A stretch of DNA of 64,000 bases, taken from contig NZ_JACNMO010000026.1 of NCBI RefSeq assembly GCF_020622345.1, forward strand, positions 1 to 64,000. The letters run 5' to 3'. Position numbers and translations under genes: made by a program. This stretch comes from Roseobacter weihaiensis. Lineage in GTDB: Bacteria; Pseudomonadota; Alphaproteobacteria; Rhodobacterales; Rhodobacteraceae. The notes under the pieces were generated by a model. The model searched no databases. It was not told the DNA's origin and saw nothing but the letters and a program-made list of their open reading frames with translations. Of the stretch, positions 15,267 to 23,676 are shown one piece after another. Each line of letters starts with the position of its first letter. The stretch's first letter is position 1.

Positions 15267-16483
15267 GCCCCGGCATGCACCGCGTCGTCATCACCGGGGC
15301 CGGCACGGTCAATGCACTGGGGATCGATGTGCCGAGCACGCTGCAGGCCATGCAGGACGCGGTCTGCGGGATTGTCCCGCTCGATTTGCGCGACGTGGAT
15401 CGGCTGTCGATCCAGATCGGCGGTCAGGTGCGAGGGTTTGAGGCAGAAGGGCGCTACAACCGCCAGCAGATGTCGCTCTATGACCGCTTTACCCAGTTCA
15501 CGCTGGTTGCCGCGAAAGAAGCCATCGACCAGTCGGGGCTCAGCTTTTCCGGTGAGCTTTCGGCCAAATCCGGTGTCGTTCTGGGCACCGCGGGCGGGGG
15601 CGTGCGCACCTGGGATGACAACTACCGCTCCGTCTATGAGGCTGGCAAGAACCGGGTGCATCCCTTCGTGGTGCCCAAACTGATGAACAATGCCGCCGCC
15701 TCTCATGTAAGCATGGAGTACAACCTCAAGGGGCCGTCCTTTACCGTGTCGACGGCCTGCGCCTCATCGAACCATGCCATGGCGCAGGCGTTTTCCATGG
15801 TGCGCTCAGGGCTGGCCCCGGCGATGGTGACCGGCGGGTCTGAGTCCATGCTGTGCTTCGGGGGCGTCAAGGCCTGGGAAGGGCTGCGCGTGATGTCGCG
15901 GGACGCCTGTCGCCCGTTTTCGGCCAACCGCAACGGGATGGTGCAGGGCGAGGGGGCAGGGGTCTTCGTGTTTGAAGAATATGAGCATGCAAAGGCACGG
16001 GGCGCGGAAATCCTCTGCGAGGTGGCGGGCTTTGCGATGTCGTCGGATGCGGCCGATATCGTCATGCCCTCCAAGAACGGTGCCGCGCGGGCGATGTCCG
16101 GCGCTTTGCAGGATGCACGGCTCAACCCCGACGACGTGGGCTACATCAATGCGCATGGCACCGGCACGGCTGCGAATGACAAGACCGAATGCGCCGCTGT
16201 TGCGGATGTGTTCGGCCCCCATGCGGACAAGCTGATGATCTCCTCCACCAAGTCGATGCACGGCCACCTGATCGGGGGCACCGGTGCCGTGGAATTGCTG
16301 GCCTGCATCATGGCCCTGCGCGACGGGGTGATCGCCCCCACCATCAGCTACGAAGAGCCGGACCCCGAATGCGCGCTGGACGTGGTGCCAAATGAGGCAC
16401 GCGACGCCAAGGTCACCGTGGCGCTGTCCAACGCCTTTGCCTTTGGCGGCATGAATGCCGTGCTTGCGTTGCGAAAAATCTGA
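15263..16483 (+). CDS. Beta-ketoacyl-ACP synthase (KAS II/FabF type)
   Basis: A 406-residue protein from GTG 15263, which overlaps the ACP stop as GTGA; an ATG four codons later is an alternative. It has the thiolase fold with catalytic Cys166 in VSTACASSNHAMA, the first active His in NAHGTGTAANDKTE and the second in SMHGHLIGGTGAVE. The end NAFAFGGMNAVL is typical of FabF. It condenses malonyl-ACP with an acyl chain. Coupling to the dedicated ACP and lpxD suggests it makes a long or modified acyl chain for lipid A rather than bulk fatty acids, which is inference from context. Confidence 0.9.
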   Translation: MSPGMHRVVITGAGTVNALGIDVPSTLQAMQDAVCGIVPLDLRDVDRLSIQIGGQVRGFEAEGRYNRQQMSLYDRFTQFTLVAAKEAIDQSGLSFSGELSAKSGVVLGTAGGGVRTWDDNYRSVYEAGKNRVHPFVVPKLMNNAAASHVSMEYNLKGPSFTVSTACASSNHAMAQAFSMVRSGLAPAMVTGGSESMLCFGGVKAWEGLRVMSRDACRPFSANRNGMVQGEGAGVFVFEEYEHAKARGAEILCEVAGFAMSSDAADIVMPSKNGAARAMSGALQDARLNPDDVGYINAHGTGTAANDKTECAAVADVFGPHADKLMISSTKSMHGHLIGGTGAVELLACIMALRDGVIAPTISYEEPDPECALDVVPNEARDAKVTVALSNAFAFGGMNAVLALRKI

Positions 16484-16496
16484 CGCGCGCAGAACA

Positions 16497-16524
16497 AAGG
16501 CCGCCTCCCGCGGGATACGGCCTT
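16497..16524. terminator. Hairpin between convergent genes
   Basis: AAGGCCG at 16497-16503 pairs with CGGCCTT at 16518-16524 across a 14-base loop. It lies between the stop of the ketoacyl synthase and the stop of the IalB-family gene. No T run follows closely, so it is a weak or bidirectional terminator candidate. Confidence 0.4.
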
Positions 16525-16542
16525 GCTAAAGGCCGGTGCGTT

Positions 16543-17151
16543 TTACTGGCTCAGAACGGTCGATGCTTCGAACGCGCGGGTAAAGCCATTGAGCGAAAGC
16601 ACCACATTCACACGCTGGTCCGGGGCCGCGATGGGCACAATCGACAGCACCGCCTCGGACCCCCGCTTATAGGCATCAAGCTCGTCATCGGTCAGACCGA
16701 TCCGCGCATAGCACCCGATCGTGTTGCAAAAGGCGTAAGGATACTGCTTGGCCGGTTCCTCATCCACACGGATCGCCAATTGCTGTGTCAGCGCTGTCTC
16801 CAGCGGCACCACAATTGTGGCGCCTGCCGCCGCTTCCGCGCTTTCGGGCAGTTGGAACATCGTGAACTCCGCAACCGGCGCGCCTGAACTGTCGGACAGC
16901 AGCTGGTACATCTGGCAGGGGTCTTCACCTTCGGCCACAACGATGCATCGCAAAGACCAGTCATTGAAGGTCTCCTTAATGTATGTCTCACCAACCTGCG
17001 CGGTCTCGTCTGCCTCTTCGCCAAGCGACAAGCCCTCTGCCGTCAACTGCCGCTCTTCCGAGGCCGTCTGCGCATCTACCGCTCCCGGCGCTATTGTGAA
17101 AGCCCCTGCGAGCAAGGCAACTGTCGAAAGGAAAGTCGAGAATCTGAACAT
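16543..17151 (-). CDS. Invasion-associated locus B (IalB) family periplasmic protein
   Basis: A 202-residue protein with a signal peptide ending near residue 28 (PGAVDAQ). The mature part has the IalB blocks NDWSLRCIVVAEGEDPCQMYQ, with two conserved Cys, around residues 65-85, then IVVPLETALTQQLAIRVD and YPYAFCNTIGCYARIGL with the second Cys pair. IalB proteins are small secreted or envelope proteins with disulfides, first described in Bartonella; in free-living roseobacters their role is not known. The gene is monocistronic and convergent with the KAS gene. Confidence 0.85.
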   Translation of the reverse strand: MFRFSTFLSTVALLAGAFTIAPGAVDAQTASEERQLTAEGLSLGEEADETAQVGETYIKETFNDWSLRCIVVAEGEDPCQMYQLLSDSSGAPVAEFTMFQLPESAEAAAGATIVVPLETALTQQLAIRVDEEPAKQYPYAFCNTIGCYARIGLTDDELDAYKRGSEAVLSIVPIAAPDQRVNVVLSLNGFTRAFEASTVLSQ

Positions 17152-17560
17152 GAGCGCTCCGTTTGTCCTGTTTTCGCAAGATGTAACATGTAGGTCCGCC
17201 AGTGTCAGGTCACCCGGGCCACTTTTACAGCCCTACACCGACATTTTACGGCATCTCCAAAAAAAAAGGGAACGCAGAAACGCATTCCCTCTTCCTGAAT
17301 TTTTTCTCCCCGTCGGACTGACCGACTTATTGGCGAAACGTTACGAAACGCTCAGGCGGTCGTCAACAGCTAAAAGCGGTTTTGTTCACATCCTTGTAAC
17401 CGAAAGGAAAAAAGGCCGTACCACAAGGGCACGGCCAGTCGACAGGGAGGATATCCGACGCGAAAGGACATAAAGAAGCGTCGGATAAATTATTTATGGC
17501 CTCCAAAGGTTAAAATCGTATGGTCGGCGCATTGAAAATAACCGGATAGGACCAGACAAC
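17152..17560. other. 409-base gap with several strong hairpins; candidate small RNA locus
   Basis: No protein gene is visible. Three inverted repeats lie within about 230 bases. The first is 17268-17290 (listed as a terminator). The second is GGCCGT at 17413-17418 paired with ACGGCC at 17432-17437. The third is ATCCGACGC near 17451 paired with GCGTCGGAT near 17479, a 9-bp perfect stem followed by AAATTATTTAT. The gap separates two divergent genes (IalB-family and HerA-like), so promoters for both must also be here. A structured untranslated RNA, or a long leader of the HerA-like gene, would explain the hairpins. Confidence 0.4.
17259..17290 (-). terminator. Strong Rho-independent terminator reading leftward
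   Basis: On the minus strand a GC-rich stem (AGGGAATGCG, loop, TGCGTTCCCT, with one imperfect pair) is followed by nine T. This is a textbook terminator, but no gene on the minus strand ends here. The nearest upstream minus-strand DNA is the noncoding gap itself, so it suggests a short transcript made inside the gap. On the plus strand the stem is followed by a weaker T run at 17300. Confidence 0.65.
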
Positions 17561-19108
17561 GTGACTTCAGACATCTTTATCGGCGGGGGTGGTGCGGACT
17601 ACACCGCCGCTCAACACCTCAAGCTGGACTACGCCAACCGTCATGGTCTGATCGCAGGCGCCACCGGCACCGGCAAGACAGTCACTTTGCAAATCTTGGC
17701 AGAGGGGTTTGCAAATGCCGGCGTGCCGGTGTTCCTATCGGATGTTAAGGGTGACCTCTCAGGCCTTGCGAAATCCGGCACCGACACCCACAAGCTGCAT
17801 GCACCCTTTACGGAACGCGCTGAAAAAATTGGATTTTCCGACTACCGCTACGAGGCTTTTCCGGTCACGTTCTGGGATATTTTTGGCGATCAGGGGCACC
17901 CGGTGCGCACAACCGTGTCTGAGATGGGACCATTGCTGCTGTCGCGTTTGCTGGAACTGACCGAGGCGCAGGAGGGCATCATCAACATCGCCTTCCGTCT
18001 GGCCGATGAGGAAGGGCTGCCGCTGCTGGATCTCAAGGACCTGCAGGCACTGCTGGTCTGGATCGGAGAGAACGGCAAGACGTTGTCGCTGCGCTACGGC
18101 AACGTCTCGACCAGTTCCATCGGGGCCATTCAGCGCCGGTTGCTGGTGCTGGAAAATCAGGGCGGGGCAGGGCTCTTTGGCGAACCCGCACTGGCCCTTT
18201 CGGACCTGATGCGCACCACCGCGCAGGGGCGGGGTCAGATCAATATTCTCGCTGCCGACAAGCTGATGGCAGCCCCCGGCCTTTATGCCACGTTCCTGCT
18301 CTGGCTACTGTCCGAACTGTTCGAGGAACTGCCCGAGGTGGGCGACCCGGACAAACCCAAGCTGGTGTTCTTCTTTGACGAGGCGCATCTGCTTTTCGAT
18401 GATGCCCCCAAGGCGCTTGTGGATAAAGTCGAACAGGTGGCCCGCCTGATCCGTTCCAAGGGGGTGGGGGTCTATTTCATCACACAGAACCCCGCCGACG
18501 TGCCCGAAGATATCCTGGGCCAGTTGGGCAATCGCATCCAGCATGCCTTGCGCGCCTTTACCGCCAAGGACCGCAAGGAGTTGCGCCAGGCCGCCGAGAC
18601 CTACCGCGAGAACCCCAGCTTTGATACCGAAGCGGCGATCAGAGAGGTCGGCGTGGGCGAAGCGGTGACCTCCATGCTGCAGAAAAAGGGCGTGCCGGGT
18701 ATCGTTGAGCGCACGCTCATTCGCCCTCCTGCGTCGCAGCTGGGTCCGATCTCAGCCACGGAACGGGCAGAAATCATGGCGCAGTCAGAGATGAGCGCGC
18801 GGTATACCAAGACAGTGGATCGCGCCTCCGCCTATGAGATTCTGCAAAAGCGTGCTGACGTCGCTGCAAAAGAGGCCGCCAAATCCGAAGAGGCGGCAGA
18901 GGAGGCCTCTGCCTTGGAACGGGAGTTCAATGCCGCCCGGCGCTACAGCGGTCAGCGCGTCACCCGCTCCACCGCGCGCGGAACCCGCCGCAGGCAACCC
19001 GAGAGCCTTGGGTCTGCGCTGACAAACGCGGTACTCAAGGAACTGAAAGGTACCACCGGGCGGCGCCTTGTGCGGGGCATTCTGGGGGGCCTGTTCAAGG
19101 GGCGGTAA
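17561..19108 (+). CDS. HerA-like (DUF853) ATPase
   Basis: A 515-residue protein with a GTG start. Walker A GATGTGKT is at residues 33-40, [12 protein letters not shown] follows near 66-77, and the Walker B strand with [12 protein letters not shown] lies near 270-281. The motif [20 protein letters not shown] near 305-325 is diagnostic for the DUF853/HerA-like group. The C-terminal 100 residues are an Ala/Glu-rich helix, probably coiled coil, and a basic end. HerA-type enzymes are hexameric DNA translocases. The bacterial DUF853 group is widespread, is not tied to NurA, and its role is not settled. It stands alone, with no nuclease neighbour. Confidence 0.88.
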   Translation: MTSDIFIGGGGADYTAAQHLKLDYANRHGLIAGATGTGKTVTLQILAEGFANAGVPVFLSDVKGDLSGLAKSGTDTHKLHAPFTERAEKIGFSDYRYEAFPVTFWDIFGDQGHPVRTTVSEMGPLLLSRLLELTEAQEGIINIAFRLADEEGLPLLDLKDLQALLVWIGENGKTLSLRYGNVSTSSIGAIQRRLLVLENQGGAGLFGEPALALSDLMRTTAQGRGQINILAADKLMAAPGLYATFLLWLLSELFEELPEVGDPDKPKLVFFFDEAHLLFDDAPKALVDKVEQVARLIRSKGVGVYFITQNPADVPEDILGQLGNRIQHALRAFTAKDRKELRQAAETYRENPSFDTEAAIREVGVGEAVTSMLQKKGVPGIVERTLIRPPASQLGPISATERAEIMAQSEMSARYTKTVDRASAYEILQKRADVAAKEAAKSEEAAEEASALEREFNAARRYSGQRVTRSTARGTRRRQPESLGSALTNAVLKELKGTTGRRLVRGILGGLFKGR

Positions 19109-19187
19109 CTCCTACAGAAAAAACTTTGCAAAACTCAGAAGGCGCTTTGCAAAGAGAGATTGGGGCCAATTTGCAAAGCTCTGACTG

Positions 19188-20504
19188 CTATTTCTCGGGG
19201 ATCAAGCCGCGCGGGCTAAAGCGCAAGACCAGCAACAAGACGATGCCCATGGTAAAGAGCCGCATATGCGCTGCACTCTCGATCAGATGGGCCTTGAGGG
19301 CAGAGCCGTCGGCCATGCCCGCGGTCACAAGCTGCATGATCCAGAGCCCCATCGGCTCCACCTGGACCCAGAGGAACCAGATCAGAAACCCCCCCAGGAT
19401 GGCGCCAAAATTGTTACCTGACCCGCCGACAATCACCATGACCCAGACCAGAAAGGTAAAACGCAGCGGCTGATAGGTGCCCGGTGTCAGTTGACCATCA
19501 AGCGTGGTCATCATCGCGCCCGCGATGCCGCAGATGGCAGACCCCAGCACGAAGATCTGCAAGTGGCGCGCGGTCACATCTTTGCCCATCGCTTCGGCGG
19601 CGACCTCATTGTCGCGGATCGCCCGCATCATGCGACCCCAGGGGCTGTTGAGCGCGCGCTGCGCCAGGATCAGCAGGATCAGCAAAACGACGGTGAAAAG
19701 CCCGGCGTAGGCAAGTTTGACATAGAGCGTCGAGGCCGTGACAGCGTCGATGCCAAACCCCGCCGCGCGTTCCACAAAGGCGGGATCATTCTGCAGGTCG
19801 ATCTCGTAGGGGGTGGGGCGGGGCAGGCCCACGACGTTTTTGACGCCGCGTGCCAGCCAGTCTTCGTTCTTGAGAAGGGCGATGATGATCTCGGCGATGC
19901 CCAGCGTTGCAATCGCCAGATAATCCGACCGCAGCCCCAGGGCTGTTTTGCCAATCACCCAGGCCGCCGCCGCCGCAAAGAGCCCGCCCACAGGCCAGGC
20001 CAGCACGACCCAGAGCCCCCGGTCAATGCCGAGCCCGCCCAGATTGCCGGTGAGCGCAGGGTTGATCGCCTCCACCGCTTGGACACCGGGGTCAAAGAGC
20101 GCCCGGTAGATGAAAAACCCCGCGATCAGCATTGCAGTCACGGTCAGAGCGCGCCCCCAGCCCGGTGCCATCCGCCTGCGCACCACGACAACCACCACGA
20201 TGGCAGCGATGGCAAAGACAAAGGCGGCAAGGATGTTCCACCCGCCGGCAGACCAGGCCCCCGGTGTTGGCGGCATGCCCATCAGCACGGTCGCCAGCCC
20301 GCCAAGGGCCACGAAGCCCATGATGCCGACATTGAACAGCCCCGCGAACCCCCATTGCAGGTTCACGCCAAGCGCCATGATGGCGGAGATCAGCCCCATG
20401 TTGACGATCACCAGCGCCGTGTTCCAGCTTTGCGTCATGCCCGTGTAGGCGATCATCAGGCCGACGATGGCAAAGAGGGCGGTGTTTTTCAGGACCGGGT
20501 TCAT
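19188..20504 (-). CDS. livM: Branched-chain amino acid ABC transporter permease LivM
   Basis: The start is set at the ATG at 20504-20502, which overlaps the livH stop (ATGA); the longer frame upstream has no family likeness. The 438-residue protein has about ten membrane helices. It contains the LivM blocks NLQWGFAGLFNVGIMGFVALGG near residues 45-65 and GLRSDYLAIATLGIAEIIIALL, and the EAA-type loop AIRDNEVAAEAMGKD before the final helices. It is somewhat longer than the common 330-420 form because of an insertion between helices near residues 75-160. It pairs with LivH in the inner membrane. It is last in the operon. Confidence 0.93.
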   Translation of the reverse strand: MNPVLKNTALFAIVGLMIAYTGMTQSWNTALVIVNMGLISAIMALGVNLQWGFAGLFNVGIMGFVALGGLATVLMGMPPTPGAWSAGGWNILAAFVFAIAAIVVVVVVRRRMAPGWGRALTVTAMLIAGFFIYRALFDPGVQAVEAINPALTGNLGGLGIDRGLWVVLAWPVGGLFAAAAAWVIGKTALGLRSDYLAIATLGIAEIIIALLKNEDWLARGVKNVVGLPRPTPYEIDLQNDPAFVERAAGFGIDAVTASTLYVKLAYAGLFTVVLLILLILAQRALNSPWGRMMRAIRDNEVAAEAMGKDVTARHLQIFVLGSAICGIAGAMMTTLDGQLTPGTYQPLRFTFLVWVMVIVGGSGNNFGAILGGFLIWFLWVQVEPMGLWIMQLVTAGMADGSALKAHLIESAAHMRLFTMGIVLLLVLRFSPRGLIPEK

Positions 20505-21511
20505 ACCGCTTTCCCCTTGAAAAGCCCCGTCGGCTTGAAGAGCAACACGATCAGCAGGATCAGGAAGCTTACCGCCAGTTTGTAGTCGGTGGACAAAAGC
20601 TGCACCAAGCCGTCCGGTGCAAGGTTTTCCGGCATCAGATAGGTCAGCACTTTCTTCCACGCGTAGGTGACGGTGACCTCCGAGAATGCGATCACGAAGC
20701 CTCCAGCGATGGCCCCCACGGGGTTTCCCAGCCCCCCCACAATGGCGGAGGCAAAGATCGGCAGCAGAAGATGGAAATAGGTAAAGGGTTTAAAGGATTT
20801 GTCCAGCCCGTAGAGCACGCCTGCAATGGTGGCGAGCCCCGCCACGATCAGCCATGTGATCATCACCACCCGTTCGGGGTTGATGCCGGACAGCAGTGCG
20901 AGATCTTCGTTGTCCGAATAGGCGCGCATGCTCTTGCCCGTCCGCGTGCGATTGAGAAACCAGAACAGCACGATGACCACGACGACCGCGGTGAGGATCG
21001 TAATGCCCTGCGTGGTCTTGAAGGCCAGCCCTTCGCGCAGGCCCGTCATCTCGCGAAAGGTGCGCGCCGAGATGATGAACCGCTCCCCATCCAAGAACCG
21101 CTGGTCATCCGGCCCGATGATGAAGCGGACGATGCCGTTCATGATGAAGGTCACGCCAAGGCTTACGATCACCAGAATGACCGGCTTGGCCTTTTGCGCG
21201 CGGTAAAAGCGGTAGACCATTCGGTCCGTCGCCAGCAGCAGCCCCATGCAGGCGATGATCCCGAAGGGCAGGGCGAGCAGGGCCGTGGGCAAGGGTCCCA
21301 GACTGATCCCCCAGCTTTGAAAAAGCCATGTGAACAGAACAGTGACCATCGCGCCGAAGGCCATGGTGTCGCCATGGGCGAAGTTCGAGAACCGCAAGAT
21401 GCCGTAGATCAGCGTAACCCCCAGCGCCCCAAGGGCAAGCTGCGCACCATAAGCCATGCCGGGGATGATGACGAAGTTGAGAAGTGCGATGAGGGCGTTG
21501 AGGAGATCCAT
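20501..21511 (-). CDS. livH: Branched-chain amino acid ABC transporter permease LivH
   Basis: The start is the ATG at 21511-21509, which overlaps the upstream gene's stop as TAATG; codons further upstream belong to that gene's end region. The 336-residue protein has eight or more membrane helices. Family blocks are GLVTL-like LGALGVTLIYGILRFSNFAHG near residues 22-42, the EAA loop MRAYSDNEDLALLSGINPERV, and LGNPVGAIAGG. It forms the inner-membrane channel with LivM. Expression probably depends on translation through the unusual HEPN-like gene just upstream. Confidence 0.93.
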   Translation of the reverse strand: MDLLNALIALLNFVIIPGMAYGAQLALGALGVTLIYGILRFSNFAHGDTMAFGAMVTVLFTWLFQSWGISLGPLPTALLALPFGIIACMGLLLATDRMVYRFYRAQKAKPVILVIVSLGVTFIMNGIVRFIIGPDDQRFLDGERFIISARTFREMTGLREGLAFKTTQGITILTAVVVVIVLFWFLNRTRTGKSMRAYSDNEDLALLSGINPERVVMITWLIVAGLATIAGVLYGLDKSFKPFTYFHLLLPIFASAIVGGLGNPVGAIAGGFVIAFSEVTVTYAWKKVLTYLMPENLAPDGLVQLLSTDYKLAVSFLILLIVLLFKPTGLFKGKAV

Positions 21512-21969
21512 TAGTTCACCGTTTCGGCCAGATTTGGGGCCCCGCAAAGCTCCAGCATTTGCTTAACAAGATCGCTGAGAGGACCGTAGACTGGGACCGT
21601 TCCCAGATTGCTGCGTTCTCCGTATCGAAGACGATCTGAAACCAGCAAATCAGATATTATCGCCAAAACATTCTCGTCGATTTCGGGCAAATCTTCGCTT
21701 AGCTCTTTGGCTTTACCCCATGCGGCGACAAGATCATGACCGATTTTCCTAGTCTCTTTCTCAATCATGCCATTTTCAAGTAGAAAAGCCTTAAGTGATA
21801 ACTCAATTGCGTGGGCACAAAGCGTCATCACGGGAGGTGGGGCCGCAATTTCATAGCCCGGCAATAGACCGATCTTTTTATCTGCTTCGTCAGCACAAAT
21901 AAAATTCAAACTGGCTAGATACTTATAGTATTGTGCTCGATTGTCTGGGGAAACCGCAAACACCTTCAC
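21511..21969 (-). CDS. HEPN-like protein embedded in the liv operon
   Basis: A 152-residue soluble protein with a GTG start overlapping the livF stop (GTGA) and a stop overlapping the livH start (TAATG). Residues 48-65 (MTLCAHAIELSLKAFLL) and 74-84 (RKIGHDLVAAW) look like the second and third helices of a HEPN domain. HEPN proteins include RNases of toxin-antitoxin and defence systems, but the catalytic RxxxxxH motif is not present in standard spacing here (Arg74, His78). Codon choice is more AT-rich than in its liv neighbours, a sign of later acquisition. The role is unknown; HEPN is my best reading, not a certainty. Confidence 0.65.
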   Translation of the reverse strand: MKVFAVSPDNRAQYYKYLASLNFICADEADKKIGLLPGYEIAAPPPVMTLCAHAIELSLKAFLLENGMIEKETRKIGHDLVAAWGKAKELSEDLPEIDENVLAIISDLLVSDRLRYGERSNLGTVPVYGPLSDLVKQMLELCGAPNLAETVN

Positions 21970-22790
21970 CCTCCCAAAAACGATCTGCGGACTTCAGGGT
22001 CCGCCAGCAATTCCTTACCCGTCCCTGAATGCGCATTGCGGCCTTGCACCAGAACATAGCCTTTATCTGCAATTTCAAGAGCTTGCCGTGCGTTCTGCTC
22101 CACCATCAGGATTGGAATGCCGGTGCGCGCCACTTCGATGATGCGGTCGAACAGCTCGTCCATCACGATGGGCGAAACCCCCGCCGTCGGCTCATCCAGC
22201 ATCAAGACCTTCGGCTGGGTCATCAGCGCACGCCCCACGGCAACCTGCTGGCGCTGCCCGCCCGACAACTCGCCCGCCGACTGATGACGTTTTTCGCGCA
22301 GAATGGGGAACAGGTCGTAAATCTGCTCCATCGTCGGACGGATGTCATCTGTGCGGATGAACGCGCCCATCTCGAGGTTTTCTTCCACGGTCATCGAGGT
22401 AAAGATATTCGAGGTCTGCGGCACAAAGCCCATACCCTTGGCCACCCGGTCCTGCGGGCTGAGCGCGGTGATATCCTCGCCATCCAGCCTGACACGGCCC
22501 TGCCGCAGGTTCAGCATGCCAAAGACCGCCTTCATCCCCGTGGACTTGCCCGCGCCATTTGGTCCGACGATCACCGCAATCTCGCCGCGGTCCACCGCGA
22601 TGGTGCAATCATGCAGAATGTCGGGCCCCGCCCCATAGCCGCCGGTCATATTCTCCCCGACCAGAAAGGGCTCGCCGGCGGCCGTATGCGCTGTCACACC
22701 TTGCCGGGCGGGCTGTGCCGCACCCACGGCCTGGGGGTTGCCCGACGACAGGTCCCGGCTTTCAGAGTTGGTCTGAAGATCGCTGATCAT
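21966..22790 (-). CDS. livF: Branched-chain amino acid ABC transporter ATPase LivF
   Basis: A 274-residue ATPase. Walker A GPNGAGKST is near residues 76-84, the Q-loop VPQTSNIF follows, the signature is LSGGQRQQVAVGRAL, Walker B is VLMLDEPTAGVSP and the switch His is replaced by VEQN, as is normal for LivF (MVEQNARQAL). It has an N-terminal extension of about 40 residues before the first strand (FLVGENMTGGYG), which standard LivF proteins lack. The ATG overlaps the livG stop by four bases. A start further inside is possible but the overlap favours this one. Confidence 0.93.
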   Translation of the reverse strand: MISDLQTNSESRDLSSGNPQAVGAAQPARQGVTAHTAAGEPFLVGENMTGGYGAGPDILHDCTIAVDRGEIAVIVGPNGAGKSTGMKAVFGMLNLRQGRVRLDGEDITALSPQDRVAKGMGFVPQTSNIFTSMTVEENLEMGAFIRTDDIRPTMEQIYDLFPILREKRHQSAGELSGGQRQQVAVGRALMTQPKVLMLDEPTAGVSPIVMDELFDRIIEVARTGIPILMVEQNARQALEIADKGYVLVQGRNAHSGTGKELLADPEVRRSFLGG

Positions 22791-23569
22791 GCGCCTAGTT
22801 TATCCTTGTTTTTCAGGCCAGTACCCAGATAAGCCTCGATCACCTGCTCGTTCGCCTTGATCTCATCGAGGGTGCCTTGGGCCAACACCTTGCCTTCCGC
22901 CATGCAGATCACCGGATCGCACAGGCGCCCGATGAACTCCATGTCGTGTTCGATCACCACAAAGGTATATCCACGCTCCTGATTGAGCCGGATGATCGCA
23001 TCACCGATGGTATTGAGCAGGGTGCGATTGACCCCGGCCCCCACCTCATCGAGAAACACGATCCGCGCATCCACCATCATGGTCCGGCCCAGTTCCAGCA
23101 GTTTTTTCTGCCCGCCGGAGATCTGGCCCGCCTTGTGGTCCGCCAGATGCGCCACCGTCAGAAATTCGAGCACTTCGTCAGCCTTGGCCCGCAACGCGCG
23201 TTCCTGATCCGCAATGCGCTTGCGCCCGAACCAGGTGTTCCATAGCGTTTCACCGGCCTGATCGCCGGGCACGATCATCAGGTTCTCCCGGCAGGTCATC
23301 GAGGAGAACTCATGCGCGATCTGGAAGGTGCGCAACAAACCCTTGTGAAACAACGCATGCGGCGGCAGGCCGGTGATATCCTCGCCTGCCATGGTGACAC
23401 GGCCGGAAGTTGGTTTAAGAACCCCCGCGATCACATTGAAAAGGGTTGTTTTTCCAGCACCGTTTGGCCCAATCAGCCCGGTGATCGTCCCCTGTGCAAT
23501 CTCGAGCGAAGCGCCATCGACAGCGTGAAAGCCGCCAAAGTGCTTGTGAAGGTCGTCAACGACGATCAT
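22787..23569 (-). CDS. livG: Branched-chain amino acid ABC transporter ATPase LivG
   Basis: A 260-residue ATPase with Walker A GPNGAGKTT near residues 34-42, and RTFQIAHEF, the LivG Q-loop region with an aromatic patch. The signature is ISGGQKKLLELGRTM, Walker B is IVFLDEVGAGVN and the switch His is in IEHDMEFI. Conserved LivG wording is also seen in GLIGPNGAGKTTLFNVIAG. The usual DEPxAG has become DEVGAG, a Pro-to-Val change at the Walker B end that is seen in some homologues. It partners LivF on the cytoplasmic face. Confidence 0.93.
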   Translation of the reverse strand: MIVVDDLHKHFGGFHAVDGASLEIAQGTITGLIGPNGAGKTTLFNVIAGVLKPTSGRVTMAGEDITGLPPHALFHKGLLRTFQIAHEFSSMTCRENLMIVPGDQAGETLWNTWFGRKRIADQERALRAKADEVLEFLTVAHLADHKAGQISGGQKKLLELGRTMMVDARIVFLDEVGAGVNRTLLNTIGDAIIRLNQERGYTFVVIEHDMEFIGRLCDPVICMAEGKVLAQGTLDEIKANEQVIEAYLGTGLKNKDKLGA

Positions 23570-23627
23570 GTGTTATCCCCGGGGGCGGAACGCGTATCAG
23601 GTCGCGTTTTCTTATTTCAGTATGAAA

Positions 23628-23656
23628 ACAGCCCGGAAGGGTTTTTCCCGGGCTGT
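23628..23656 (-). terminator. Attenuator-like hairpin between livK and livG
   Basis: On the minus strand ACAGCCCGG and CCGGGCTGT form a perfect 9-bp stem around an 11-base loop, followed by TTTTC. It lies 21 bases after the livK stop and upstream of livG. Partial termination here would make more binding protein than membrane components, a common arrangement for ABC importers. Confidence 0.7.
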
Positions 23657-23676
23657 CCTTTCAGCTCAGGCGACCT

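Noticed and set aside
19491-20585. A 364-codon plus-strand frame opposite livM
   Set aside because: It is very rich in His, Asp, Arg and Gly, with no hydrophobic core. It is a shadow of the LivM membrane helices on the other strand.
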